64,000 bases of DNA from NCBI RefSeq assembly GCF_000685965.1, contig NZ_JMLE01000006.1, positions 62,001-126,000 on the forward strand, in the 5' to 3' direction. Within the stretch, counting starts at the first letter, position 1, and each line of letters begins with the position of its first letter. The DNA is from Arthrobacter sp. UNC362MFTsu5.1. Its GTDB lineage: Bacteria > Actinomycetota > Actinomycetes > Actinomycetales > Micrococcaceae. Position numbers and translations under genes: made by a program. The notes under the pieces were generated by a model. The model made no database searches, had not been told where the DNA came from, and worked only from the letters and a program-made list of their open reading frames with translations. Of the stretch, positions 17,980 to 27,144 are shown piece by piece.

Positions 17980-19260
17980 GTGATCGACGTAAAAGACCTC
18001 AGCGAAAATCCGGACAAGTTCCGTGCCAGCCAGCGCGCCCGCGGCGCCGACGAGTCCGTGGTGGATGCGATCATCTCAGCGGACGCGGCCCGCCGCGCGG
18101 CATTGATCCGCTTCGAAAACCTCCGCGCCGAGCAGAATGTCTTCGGCAAGAAGGTGGCACAGGCCAAGGGCGAGGAAAAGCAGGCCCTGCTGGCGGAGGT
18201 CAAGGTCCTGGCCGCGTCGGTCAAGGAAGCCTCGGCCGAAGCCGACGTTGCCCAGGCCCAGCAGGAAGAACTGCTCCGCGCTATTCCCAACCTGATTGTG
18301 AACGGGGTGCCCGAAGGCGGCGAGGACGACTACGTTGTGGTCAAGACCGTCGGCGAACCCCGCGAATTCCCTGATTTCGAGCCGAAAGACCACCTGGAAA
18401 TCGGTGAGCTGATCGGTGCCATTGACATGGAGCGCGGAGCCAAGGTGTCCGGCTCACGCTTCTACTTCCTCCGCGGCGTCGGCGCCCGGCTGGAGATGGC
18501 TCTCCTGCAGATGGCCATGGAACAGGCCATCGATGCAGGTTTCGTCCCCATGATCACCCCCACGCTGGTCCGTCCCGAAACGATGCAGGGCACCGGATTC
18601 GACGTCAAGCACGACGCCGAGATCTACCGCCTCGCCGAAGACGACCTGTACCTGGTGGGCACCTCGGAGGTGGCCCTCGCCGGCTACCACGCGGACGAGA
18701 TCCTGGACCTCTCCGCCGGCCCCATCCGTTACGCAGGCCAGAGCTCCTGCTACCGCCGCGAGGCGGGGTCGCACGGCAAGGACACCCGCGGAATCATCCG
18801 CGTCCACCAGTTCAACAAGGTGGAAATGTTCATCTACACCACGGTGGAGGAGGCAGCTGCCGAGCACGAGCGCCTGCTCGCGTGGGAAGAGGAGATGCTG
18901 GCCAAGTGCGAACTCCCGTACCGGGTGATCGACACCGCCGCCGGCGACCTCGGCAACTCTGCGGCCCGCAAATTCGACTGCGAAGCCTGGGTGCCCACAC
19001 AGGGCGCCTACCGCGAACTGACGTCCACGTCCAACTGCACCACGTTCCAGGCCCGCCGCCTGAACATCCGCGAGCGGGTCCTGAACGAGGACGGCGCGCC
19101 CAAGGGCACCCGCGCCGTCGCCACCCTCAACGGCACCCTGGCCACGACGCGCTGGATCGTGGCCATCCTGGAGCACCACCAGAACGAGGACGGCTCGGTG
19201 AACGTCCCCCGGGCGCTCCAGAAGTACCTCGGCGGCCTGGAAGTGCTTCCGGTCCTGTAG
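17980..19260 (+). CDS. serS: Seryl-tRNA synthetase
   Basis: It charges tRNA-Ser with serine. The 426-aa class II enzyme shows the N-terminal helical arm with a long coiled-coil (about 30-100), motif 2 ([14 protein letters not shown] followed by H-Q-F-N-K-V-E) and a motif 3 region ([17 protein letters not shown]). The start is the GTG at 17980, giving V-I-D-V-K-D-L, the normal beginning of the family. A large hairpin follows the stop. Divergent from the lipid kinase. Confidence 0.97.
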   Translation: MIDVKDLSENPDKFRASQRARGADESVVDAIISADAARRAALIRFENLRAEQNVFGKKVAQAKGEEKQALLAEVKVLAASVKEASAEADVAQAQQEELLRAIPNLIVNGVPEGGEDDYVVVKTVGEPREFPDFEPKDHLEIGELIGAIDMERGAKVSGSRFYFLRGVGARLEMALLQMAMEQAIDAGFVPMITPTLVRPETMQGTGFDVKHDAEIYRLAEDDLYLVGTSEVALAGYHADEILDLSAGPIRYAGQSSCYRREAGSHGKDTRGIIRVHQFNKVEMFIYTTVEEAAAEHERLLAWEEEMLAKCELPYRVIDTAAGDLGNSAARKFDCEAWVPTQGAYRELTSTSNCTTFQARRLNIRERVLNEDGAPKGTRAVATLNGTLATTRWIVAILEHHQNEDGSVNVPRALQKYLGGLEVLPVL

Positions 19261-19271
19261 TTTTCGGGTTC

Positions 19272-19330
19272 TCCTAAGCTTGTTCGCGTTTCCTGCCCCT
19301 CACGGGCCTGATGCGCGGACAAGCTTAGGA
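19272..19330. terminator. Large hairpin downstream of serS
   Basis: Arms of 17 bases (19272-19288 and 19314-19330, starting TCCTAAGCTTGT) pair with one G-U type exception. The 25-base loop holds an inner GCCC/GGGC stem. It starts 11 bp after the serS stop and is probably the serS terminator, although no T-tract follows and it may act in both directions. Confidence 0.55.
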
Positions 19331-19434
19331 TCTGCCGGACGGAGGCGGCGTGACCGTTCCTCCACACGTCGCTCGGGTCCACATAGCCCACCGTTTCCGG
19401 TGCTGGCTGCCGCCTGGTGCGTCATTCTGTTGGC

Positions 19435-20335
19435 ATGGAAATCCCGCCCGGACTGATCGACTCAGCCGCCGTTCTGCGCACCCAGGGCGGCACCAATTTC
19501 ATCCATCGCGAGTTCAGGGCGGGAAAGCTGGTGCGGATCCGCCGCGGCTACTACGTGCGCACCACCGATTGGATCCGCGCCCACCCGTCGCAGCGCTTCG
19601 CATGGTCGACGGCGGCGGTGGCCAGATCGGTGAAAGACGCCGTGCTCTGCGGGGAAACGGCAGCCCTTGCCATCGGCCTGCCCACGCTCAGGACCCCCGC
19701 CTGCGTTGAGCTCGCAACAACCCTGCCCGGACGCAGCGGGACACGGTGAGTTCCGGTGCACGGGGCTGATGCAGACCGCGGTGGATGTCATGGTTTCCGG
19801 CAAGCTGGGCAACGCCCTGGTGGTTGCTGACGGCGTGGCCCGAAAACTGCACGCCGGGGGCGCCCTTGCCACGGGTGCCAGCCTTCTTAGCGTGCCCGGC
19901 ATTGCGGACCGCATAGCCGCCCACCCGTTTGCAGCTGCCCGGCGTCGTGCGGAACTGGCTGCCGGCCTCGCCAGTCCGCTGGCTGAGTCTGTTGGCGAGT
20001 CGTTCAGCCGTGCGGCCTTTGAGTATCTGGGCTTCGAGCAGCCCGTGCTCCAGCACGTCTTCAACGACCATGATGGCTTCATTGGCAGGAGTGACTGCTG
20101 GTGGCCGGAACAAGGTGTGGTGGGGGAATTCGACGGCAAAGGCAAGTATGTTGACGCCGCGATCCGCGGCGGGGTCACGCCGGAGGAGGCCCTCTACCTC
20201 GAAAAGCTACGCGAAGACCGGATCCGCGGCCTGGGGTACGGCTTCGTGCGCTGGAGTTGGGCGGATGTGGATAACCCTGAACGGCTGAGGCGCAAGCTCC
20301 TGGCGGCCGGGCTGCGCCCACGGAACCGGCCCTAG
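19435..20335 (+). pseudogene. Broken AbiEi-like wHTH / PD-(D/E)XK (DUF559-like) gene
   Basis: The first part (19435-19749) encodes a winged-helix region of the AbiEi-antitoxin-like type (L-R-T-Q-G-G-T then L-V-R-I-R-R-G-Y-Y-V-R). The second part, in another frame and open from 19667 to 20335, encodes C-T-G-L-M-Q-T-A-V-D-V then a nuclease-like domain with G-F-I-G-R-x-D, G-E-F-D-G-K-x-K-Y and L-R-E-D-R-I-R-x-L-G. Related actinobacterial proteins have both parts in one chain, with about 60 more residues between them as I recall. An out-of-frame internal deletion near 19740 is therefore the simplest reading. Intact relatives are often orphan genes without a known toxin partner. Confidence 0.7.
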
Positions 20336-20430
20336 TCCGCGCATCAGTACCCTCAAGGGCAGGAACTGCGAACAAGGTTCGGAAAGGCCAGGATTTTGCG
20401 GCCGCACAAAGCGTCGGGTGACACGCAGGC

Positions 20431-20464
20431 AAACACTCACAATGTGGACAAACTGTGGGTGTTT
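20431..20464. promoter_or_regulatory. Inverted repeat upstream of HAD gene
   Basis: AAACACTCACA (20431-20441) and TGTGGGTGTTT (20454-20464) form an 11-bp inverted repeat with one mismatch, 70 bp before the HAD gene start. The spacer holds TGTGGACAA (20443-20451), the complement of the high-GC actinobacterial DnaA box TTGTCCACA. An operator is the likelier reading. Confidence 0.4.
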
Positions 20465-20533
20465 ACCACAAGTTAACATCGGCTGTGGCGTGCGTCCTAG
20501 CGGCCGTCCGGGGGCGTCTGCTGTACTAGGTGA

Positions 20534-21394
20534 ATGACAACATTGACTGAAACCTCAGTCGCTGGCAACGATGACCAGCGAGACAACGGCACGAACAACT
20601 CACCCAAGCTCATGGTGGCCCTGGACGTGGACGGCACCCTGGTCAACCACGACGGCCACATGTCGGCCCCCGTCCGTGAAGCGGCCCAGGCTGTGGTCGC
20701 AGCGGGCCACGAGGTCATGATCGCCACCGGCCGGTCCCTCAACGCCACCCTCCCCATCATCGAGCAGATCGGTATCGAAACCGGCTACGCGGTGTGCTGC
20801 AACGGCGGCGTGACGCTCCGGCTGGATCCGGCACACCCTGAAGGCTACGAGGTCATCCGCAAGGCCACGTTTGATCCCGGCCCGGCGCTCCGTGCCCTCC
20901 GCAAGCGGCTCCCCATGGCCAAGTACGCGCTGGAGGACGAGCACGGCAACTTCCTCTCCACCGAGCGCTTCCAGGACGCGAGCTTCGGCGTGGAGGCCAT
21001 CGGTGTGGATTTCCAGACCATGCTCGACGCCACCGCAGTGCGCGTGGTGGTCTTCAGCTCCGAAAACACGTCCGAGGAGTTCAACGAGGCCATCAAGCAC
21101 ATCGGCCTGTCCGGTGTCACGTATTCCGTCGGCTGGACTGCGTGGCTGGACATTGCCGCGGAAGGAGTCACCAAGGCCAGCGCCCTGGAACACCTCCGGG
21201 GGCACCTGAGCATCGAGTCGCACCTCACGGTGGCGATCGGCGACGGCCGCAACGACATCGAGATGCTCACATGGGCCGGCCGCGGCGTCGCCATGGGCCA
21301 AGCTCCCGACGAAGTGGTTGCCGCCGCGGACGAGGTCACCATGTCCGTCCACGACGACGGCGCCGCGCACGTTCTCCGCAGCCTGCTGTCCTAA
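20534..21394 (+). CDS. Cof-type HAD family phosphatase
   Basis: The 286-aa HAD hydrolase has a 26-residue variable N-terminus and then motif I A-L-D-V-D-G-T-L, with nucleophile D31 and acid/base D33. Motif II is I-A-T-G-R-S near 63-68, and motif III/IV is K-A-S-A-L then G-D-G-R-N-D-I-E-M near the C-terminus. The large cap domain between motifs II and III is the Cof (type IIB) form. Such enzymes dephosphorylate sugar phosphates or similar small metabolites; the substrate here is unknown. The ATG follows AGGTGA. It converges on the GH35 gene, 38 bp apart. Confidence 0.88.
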   Translation: MTTLTETSVAGNDDQRDNGTNNSPKLMVALDVDGTLVNHDGHMSAPVREAAQAVVAAGHEVMIATGRSLNATLPIIEQIGIETGYAVCCNGGVTLRLDPAHPEGYEVIRKATFDPGPALRALRKRLPMAKYALEDEHGNFLSTERFQDASFGVEAIGVDFQTMLDATAVRVVVFSSENTSEEFNEAIKHIGLSGVTYSVGWTAWLDIAAEGVTKASALEHLRGHLSIESHLTVAIGDGRNDIEMLTWAGRGVAMGQAPDEVVAAADEVTMSVHDDGAAHVLRSLLS

Positions 21395-21432
21395 GTAACT
21401 GCTTTCCGGGGCGTCGCCAGGTAGCGTCGCTT

Positions 21433-23173
21433 CTACTTCTCGTCCGGTCCCAAGTCGGGCCCGACGGCGAACGTCACTTCACGCGTCGCGCTTCCGTGCA
21501 GTTCCAGGACGGCGAGCTCGTTGGGGCCTTTGCGCACCAAAGGTCCCGGGACGTAGAGCGTGCGCTGGGGGCCGCGGCTCCAGTACCTGCCAAGGTTGAA
21601 CCCGTTGATGAACGCAACACCCTTGGTCCAGCCGTCGAGGCGCAGGAACCGGTCGCCGGGGCCGTCGGCCTCGAACCTGGCAAACGACAGTGACGGGCCC
21701 GGCATACCTGCCTCAGCGCCACCCGCCGCCGGCAGTTCCTGTGCCGCATCCCGGAAGGGCCCCAAGTCGCCCATATCAACGGTCCGGATCTCCCAGTCCC
21801 GCACTTCGGTGCCGTTCAGCAGCGCCGGCCCGATCAACCCCTTGGGTTCGCCGATCCGCTCCCCGTAATTGACCCTGCCTAGGTCCTCCAGAAGGACCCG
21901 CAGGCGCCCGCCGCCGGGCAGCGTGATGGCGCGCTCGCCGAGGTCGCGGCTCAGGACGCCCACGGGAACGTCATCCAGAAAGAACTGGGCACGGTCCCGG
22001 ACCTCGGCGAAGGACAGGACGCCGCTGCGGGCAATGTCCACCTCGTAGAGATAGAAGCCGCGATAGCGCCCGGTGGCCTCGGTCGTAGGCACCGGACCCG
22101 GCACGGAGGACGGGGAAGCGAGGAGGGGCGCAATGTCCAGGAGCGGCAGGGACTTCTCCACGGAAATGACCGCCGCAGGCGCCTCCTGGCGCTTTGCCGG
22201 CGCCTCATCCGGCACAGGGAAATGCTTCGCGATGACGTCCCGGAATGCAAAGTACTTGGCGGTCGGGCTGCCGTCCTCGGCGAGCGGTGCGTCGTAGTCG
22301 TAGGAGGTGATGGTCGGCTCGTAGATGCCTTTGTCGTTGGCGCCGTTGGTGAAGCCGAAGTTGGTGCCGCCGTGGAACATGTAGATGTTCACCGAAGCCC
22401 CTGCGGTCAGGAGCGCATCGAGTTCGGCGGCGGAGGCAGCGGCATCGGTGGTGTGATGGTGTGTGCCCCAGTTGTCGAACCAGCCGTTCCAGAACTCCGC
22501 GCACATGAGCGGCCCGGCGGGCTGCCGTTCGCGGAGGAATTCCAGGCGTTCCGGTCTTGTGCAGCCCGGGCAGGGAACCGTCCTCGATCATGGTGCCGAA
22601 GGGCTGGTCGCAGGTGAACAGCGGAACGTCCACGCCCTCCCGCTTCACGAGGTCCACCAGGTGCTGCAGGTAAACCTTGTCCTTGCCATAGGCGCCGTAC
22701 TCGTTCTCGATCTGCAGCAGGACCACCGGCCCGCCGCGGCTGATCTGCCGCTCCACCACTATCGGCAAAAGCGCTTCGAAATAGGAGTCGACGGCGGCAA
22801 GGTAGCCGGGTTCGCTGCTGCGGACGCCGACGCCGGGGTCGGTGTAGAGCCACGCCGGCAAACCGCCGTTGTCCCACTCGGCGCAGATGTACGGGCCGGG
22901 ACGGACGATCGCCTTCATGCCCTCGGCCGCCACCAGATCCAGGAAACGCCCCAGGTTCAGCCCGCCAGAGGTATCAAAAACACCAGGAGTAGGCGAATGC
23001 TCATTCCACGGCACATACGTCTCAATGGTGTTGAGTCCCATGAGCCGCGCCTTGCGGATGCGGTCCGCCCACAGGTCCGGGTGAACCCGGAAGTAGTGGA
23101 TGGCTCCGGAGAGAATGTGGAAGGGGTGGTCGTTCAGGAGGAAATCCCGATCGCCGATGGCAAAGGTTTCCAA
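21433..23173 (-). pseudogene. GH35 beta-galactosidase, frameshifted
   Basis: The first 208 codons (TTG start at 23173 after AGGA) encode the N-terminal GH35 barrel: G-A-I-H-Y-F-R, E-T-Y-V-P-W-N-E-H, R-P-G-P-Y-I-C-A-E-W and the acid/base block I-E-N-E-Y-G (E158). Near 22552, after L-H-K-T-G, the frame changes. The rest (E-R-L-E-F-L-R-E, then C-A-E-F-W-N-G-W with the nucleophile Glu, and the C-terminal beta domains) is in another frame down to 21433. A normal member has several extra residues at the junction, so an out-of-frame deletion of about 20 bases is likely. Both catalytic residues survive but are separated. It ends the sugar-uptake operon. A sequencing error cannot be excluded. Confidence 0.82.
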
Positions 23174-23208
23174 GGATGGTCCTAACAATCGTACTGCGCC
23201 CGGTGGTA

Positions 23209-23919
23209 CTAGGCGGAGTGTAGGGCGGTGTGGAATGAGTACGAAGCGTTGCTCCAGACCACGAACAGCAGCGGTGCGGGCGCCAGCGCGACGCCGAGAA
23301 CGGGCTGCAGGACGGCGGCGGAGACGATGATGCCCAGCAGGATCAGCATGGCCACGCTCAGGTACCAGCGCTGGACGGCCAGATAAACGGATGCCTTGAG
23401 GATGCTTTTCAGCCCCGCCTCGGGCAGAAGCACGACGCCGGCAATCGCCGTCACCGTGAGGCTCACCGTCACAACCGCCGCGACGACGATCAGCGGCACC
23501 AGCACGGCTGCTGCCGGCATGGCTTGGACGATGACCAGGTCCACGCCGAGGAACATCAGCACGGCCACCGCACCCACACCGAGCGGTGCGGCCTGCCGGA
23601 AACTGCGCTGGTATCCGCGAAGGAAGGCGGCAACCGGCTTGACCGCGCCGCCGTCGTCGTTCAAGGAGCGGAAGGCGGCGAAGATGCCGGCGAGCGACGG
23701 AGCCACGGTGACCGTGAGGGCCAGGAAGAACGGCCAGGCGGCCGCTGGATCGGCCACCAGCGCGAGGCACAGCACCAACGGCGCGTTGGCAGCAGCCAGC
23801 AGGACGTTCCCGGCCAGGAAGGTGTAAATGAACCCGAAGACGCTTCCGAAGGTTTCGAATCCCGGCCCCGCCCACCGGCGTGGCTGCTCCGACGCGGGCT
23901 GCTCACGCACAGCCGTCAT
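23209..23919 (-). CDS. YesL-like (DUF624) membrane protein
   Basis: The 236-aa protein has about five to six membrane helices and the family features W-A-G-P-G-F-E-T-F-G at the N-terminus, F-L-R-G-Y-Q-R-S-F-R in the middle loop and a conserved R-W-Y near the fourth helix. DUF624/YesL proteins accompany oligosaccharide ABC transporters, for example in the rhamnogalacturonan locus of Bacillus subtilis, but their task is unknown. The ATG overlaps the permease stop in an ATGA, so translation is coupled. The GH35 gene follows 35 bp later. Confidence 0.8.
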   Translation of the reverse strand: MTAVREQPASEQPRRWAGPGFETFGSVFGFIYTFLAGNVLLAAANAPLVLCLALVADPAAAWPFFLALTVTVAPSLAGIFAAFRSLNDDGGAVKPVAAFLRGYQRSFRQAAPLGVGAVAVLMFLGVDLVIVQAMPAAAVLVPLIVVAAVVTVSLTVTAIAGVVLLPEAGLKSILKASVYLAVQRWYLSVAMLILLGIIVSAAVLQPVLGVALAPAPLLFVVWSNASYSFHTALHSA

Positions 23920-24857
23920 CCTTTCATTCCGCTCGTCGCGATGCCCTGGATGAAGTAGCGCTGGCCAAGCAGGAAGATGAAGAGGATCGGGATCACGGAG
24001 ATCACGGATCCGGTCATGATCATGGCGTACTCGGCGTCGAACTGGCCCACGAAGGAGCGCAGGCCCAGCTGGACGGTCCAGAGGCGGTTGCTGGTGAGGT
24101 AGATGAACGGACCCATGTAGTCGTTCCACGTGTTGACGAAGGTCAGCAGCGCCAGGCTGGCGAGGGCCGGTTTGGACAGGGGCAGGATCACCCGGGCCCA
24201 GATGCCGTACTCGCTGAGGCCGTCGATGCGGGCGGCTTCGCAGAGTTCATCCGGGATGGTCATGTAGTACTGGCGCATCAGGAACACCCCGAAGGCGCCG
24301 AACGCCTGTAACAGGATCAGGGCGTTGAAGCTGTTGGTCAGTCCCAGCTGCTGCATCATGATGTACTGCGGCACCATGTAGGCCTGCCACGGCACGGCGA
24401 TGGTGCCGATGTAGCAGAGGAACAGGACATCGCGGCCCGGGAAGCGGACCTTGGAGAAGCCATAGGCCGCCAGCGAACCGGTGAGAACCTGCAGGCAGGT
24501 GATGATGACCGCGAGGTACAGGGAGTTCTGCAGGTAGCCCATCATGGGGATGCGGGTCCAGATGTCCGTGTAGTTGCTCCACACGAACTCGCTGGGGATC
24601 CACTGGATAGGGACGGTGAGGACCTGGTTGTTCTCCTTCAGCGAGGAGGAAACCATCCAGATGAACGGCATCATGAGCGCGACCACCAGCACCACGAGCG
24701 CGCCGTAGATGATGACATTGGTGGTCCGCTTCTTCCGTTCCCGGGTGGACCTCCGGTGGGTGGTATGACGGCGGTCTTCCGGGCTAATCGCGCCGCCCCT
24801 CAACGGTACTCCGCCTGTGAGATCAGGGGCCTTGAGGTCTTCGGCCATGTTGGTCAT
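23916..24857 (-). CDS. Carbohydrate ABC transporter permease (MalG-like)
   Basis: One of the two membrane subunits of a sugar importer. The 313-aa product has a 40-residue basic cytosolic N-terminus, six helices, and the EAA loop E-A-A-R-I-D-G-L-S-E-Y-G that docks the ATPase. The ending (Q-R-Y-F-I-Q-G-I-A-T-S-G-M-K-G) is typical of MalG-class subunits. It shares a single base (TGATG) with the MalF-like gene before it and four bases with the YesL gene after it. No ATPase gene is in the operon, so a shared MsiK-type ATPase encoded elsewhere is expected. Confidence 0.92.
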   Translation of the reverse strand: MTNMAEDLKAPDLTGGVPLRGGAISPEDRRHTTHRRSTRERKKRTTNVIIYGALVVLVVALMMPFIWMVSSSLKENNQVLTVPIQWIPSEFVWSNYTDIWTRIPMMGYLQNSLYLAVIITCLQVLTGSLAAYGFSKVRFPGRDVLFLCYIGTIAVPWQAYMVPQYIMMQQLGLTNSFNALILLQAFGAFGVFLMRQYYMTIPDELCEAARIDGLSEYGIWARVILPLSKPALASLALLTFVNTWNDYMGPFIYLTSNRLWTVQLGLRSFVGQFDAEYAMIMTGSVISVIPILFIFLLGQRYFIQGIATSGMKG

Positions 24858-25795
24858 CAGCGTTCCCTCCGCTGTTGGATCTTGAATTGCAGGACGGTGA
24901 CCGTCAGGACGATGAGGAACAGGACCAAGGAGATTGCCGACGAGTAGCCGAACTTCCCTTCGCCGATGCCCTCTTGGTAGATGAGCTGGGACAGAACCGT
25001 GGTGGATCGTCCGGGACCGCCGTTCGTCATGACCACGATCAGGTCGAAGACCTTGAAGCTGGATACCGTCAGCATGACCACCACGAAGAAGGTGGTGGGC
25101 CGCAACGAGGGGATCGTGACGTTCCAGAAGCGCTGCCAGGCACTGGCGCCGTCAACTTCGGCGGCTTCGTAGAGTTCCGCGGGGATGGCCTGCAGGCCGG
25201 CCAAATACAGAACCATGTAGTAGCCCATGTCGCGCCACACGCTGGTGATGATGACGGCCGGAAGGGCCCAGTCGGAGCTGGACGTCCAGCCGGGCGCCTC
25301 GGCGATGCCGACGGCGTGCAGGAACTGGTTGATGGGGCCGCTGTCAGGACTGAACAGCATGTTCCAGACGACGGCGACAGCCACCAGCGAGGTGATGTAC
25401 GGGAAGAAGATGGCCACGCGGAAGAAGCCGATGCCTTTGAGCTTGCGGTTCAGCAGCATCGCCAGGACCAGGGCGAGGGCCATGGTGAGCGGGACGTGGC
25501 CGAGTGCGTAGACCACCGTGTTGCGCAGGGCCACCCAGAACGAGTCGCTGGCGAACATCCGCTGGAAGTTGGCCAGGCCCACCCACTTGGGTGCGGCGAA
25601 CGAGGTCCATTCCATGAAGGAGAGGGCGAAAGCGGCCAGCACGGGAATGAGTGTGAAGGCCAGGAAGCCCAGGAAGTTCGGAAGGATGAACGTCCAGCCG
25701 ATCAGCGTGTTGCGCCTGGCCTGCTTCCTGTTGCCGCGGCTGTGCGGTGTGGTCCGTGCCGGGCCGGGAGCCTGGGTGATTGTTTCTGTAGTCAT
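24857..25795 (-). CDS. Carbohydrate ABC transporter permease (MalF-like)
   Basis: The partner membrane subunit of the sugar importer, 312 aa with six helices. The N-terminus is basic and hydrophilic, helix 1 starts at L-I-G-W-T-F-I-L-P-N, and the EAA loop reads E-A-A-E-V-D-G-A-S-A-W-Q-R-F-W-N-V-T-I-P. The binding-protein gene lies 2 bp upstream and the MalG-like gene overlaps its end by one base. Substrate specificity comes from the binding protein, not from this subunit. Confidence 0.92.
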   Translation of the reverse strand: MTTETITQAPGPARTTPHSRGNRKQARRNTLIGWTFILPNFLGFLAFTLIPVLAAFALSFMEWTSFAAPKWVGLANFQRMFASDSFWVALRNTVVYALGHVPLTMALALVLAMLLNRKLKGIGFFRVAIFFPYITSLVAVAVVWNMLFSPDSGPINQFLHAVGIAEAPGWTSSSDWALPAVIITSVWRDMGYYMVLYLAGLQAIPAELYEAAEVDGASAWQRFWNVTIPSLRPTTFFVVVMLTVSSFKVFDLIVVMTNGGPGRSTTVLSQLIYQEGIGEGKFGYSSAISLVLFLIVLTVTVLQFKIQQRRER

Positions 25796-25797
25796 GG

Positions 25798-27075
25798 CTA
25801 CTTCAGGACTTCGTCCTTGACGCGCTTGCCCATCTCGGCGATGCCGTCGGCGACGGAGCGCTCGCCGACCATGATGAGGTCGTGCTCCTGGTTGAGGATT
25901 TTGTCCGTCGCTGCGGACTTGTCGCTCACCGGCATTTCAAGGGCTGTCTCGTCCGGCGTGAAGGCCTTCTTCGAGAGCTCGTCGGTGGGCAGGCCGTCCA
26001 GCTTGAAGTACTCCGCCGTGACGGCGTCGTTCTTCAGGGCCGGCACAACACCGATCTTGGAGATGGCCTTGGCGCCTTCCTCTCCGGCTGCCCACTCGAT
26101 GAACTTCTTGGCTTCATCGGAGTGCGCTGCGTTCTTGTTCACAGCAAAGGCGGTGGGGGAACCGAACGTGGTGACCTTGCCGTTGGCGTCCTTCTGCGGC
26201 AGCGGAGCCAGGCCCCAGTTGACGTTGGTCTTGCCGTCCTTCTTGGCCTGGAGGATGCCGGCGATGTACCAGGTGCCCATGGGCATCATGGCAGCCTGGC
26301 CGGATTCAAACATGGTGCGGTAACTGGTCTTCTGGCTCTTCGCGGTGCCGAAGTCCAGGGTGGCACCGGCCTTCTGGAGGTCCAGCGCAGTGGTGTACTG
26401 GTCCTGGAAGAAGCCGTAGTCGCCGCTGACCTGGTCGCCGTCGTTCTGGGCAGCCGCGATTGCCTGGACCACCGAACGCCAGATGTGGTGGTACGTGCCG
26501 TAGACCTTCTTGCCGTCGGCGGTGCTGGTGAGCTTCTTGGCGAGTTCGGAGTACTTCTCCCACGTGAGGTCCTTGGGCTCGTCCACTCCCGCGGCCTTCA
26601 ACAGGTCCTTGTTGTAATAAAGCAGCCAGAAGTCCTGCCGGTACGGAGCGGCAAAGTACTTGCCGTCCAGGTTGAAGGCGTCCAGGCCCGCAAGGTTGTC
26701 CTTGCCCACCGTGTCCACCACACTGTTGATCTCCTGCAGCTGGCCGTTGCTGGCGTATCGGGAGTAGTCGATGACGTTCTTCATGGTCAGGACGTCGGTG
26801 GTGTCGCCACCGGCCAGCATGGTGGTGACCTTCTGCGGGTAGTCGTCCGCCAGGATGTCCACGGGTTCAATATCGACGTCGGGGTGGGCCGCTTCGTAGC
26901 CGTCGAAGAGTGCCTTGAACTCCGGGGTGCCCTCGTAGTTCCAGACCGAGACCGTCAGCCGGGTCTTGCCTTCGGCTGCCTGCGGTTCCGCGGGTCCGGC
27001 GGCGCCGGCGCAGCCTGTAAGGCCGAGTCCGGCAGTTACCGCCAGTGCGATCCCGGCGAGGGTTGTGCGCTTCAT
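25798..27075 (-). CDS. Sugar-binding lipoprotein of ABC transporter (family 1 SBP)
   Basis: The 425-aa extracellular solute-binding protein is attached to the membrane by lipid. A basic N-terminus, hydrophobic core and lipobox L-T-G-C (Cys22) are clear. The mature protein has the family pattern: V-S-V-W-N-Y at its start, M-P-M-G-T-W-Y in the middle and a C-terminal T-D-K-I-L-N-Q-E-H-D segment. The ATG at 27075 follows AAGGAGA. It lies between the 2-hydroxyacid dehydrogenase and the two permeases. By neighbourhood the ligand is probably an oligosaccharide released by the lyase or DUF2264 enzymes. Confidence 0.92.
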   Translation of the reverse strand: MKRTTLAGIALAVTAGLGLTGCAGAAGPAEPQAAEGKTRLTVSVWNYEGTPEFKALFDGYEAAHPDVDIEPVDILADDYPQKVTTMLAGGDTTDVLTMKNVIDYSRYASNGQLQEINSVVDTVGKDNLAGLDAFNLDGKYFAAPYRQDFWLLYYNKDLLKAAGVDEPKDLTWEKYSELAKKLTSTADGKKVYGTYHHIWRSVVQAIAAAQNDGDQVSGDYGFFQDQYTTALDLQKAGATLDFGTAKSQKTSYRTMFESGQAAMMPMGTWYIAGILQAKKDGKTNVNWGLAPLPQKDANGKVTTFGSPTAFAVNKNAAHSDEAKKFIEWAAGEEGAKAISKIGVVPALKNDAVTAEYFKLDGLPTDELSKKAFTPDETALEMPVSDKSAATDKILNQEHDLIMVGERSVADGIAEMGKRVKDEVLK

Positions 27076-27144
27076 TGCGTTCTCCTTAGTAGGGGTTAAA
27101 GTTTGCCGCACGCGCGGCCGTCAAGAGGTGGGGCGGGGTGGGGC

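Noticed and set aside
20443..20451. Replication origin
   Set aside because: Only one DnaA-box-like word and no dnaA, dnaN or box cluster nearby.
22535..22565. Programmed frameshift in the GH35 gene
   Set aside because: No slippery heptamer or following structure was seen, and residues appear to be missing at the junction, so a deletion is simpler.
25882..27099. 405-codon plus-strand frame
   Set aside because: Mirror of the sugar-binding lipoprotein gene; His/Val-rich composition typical of a shadow.
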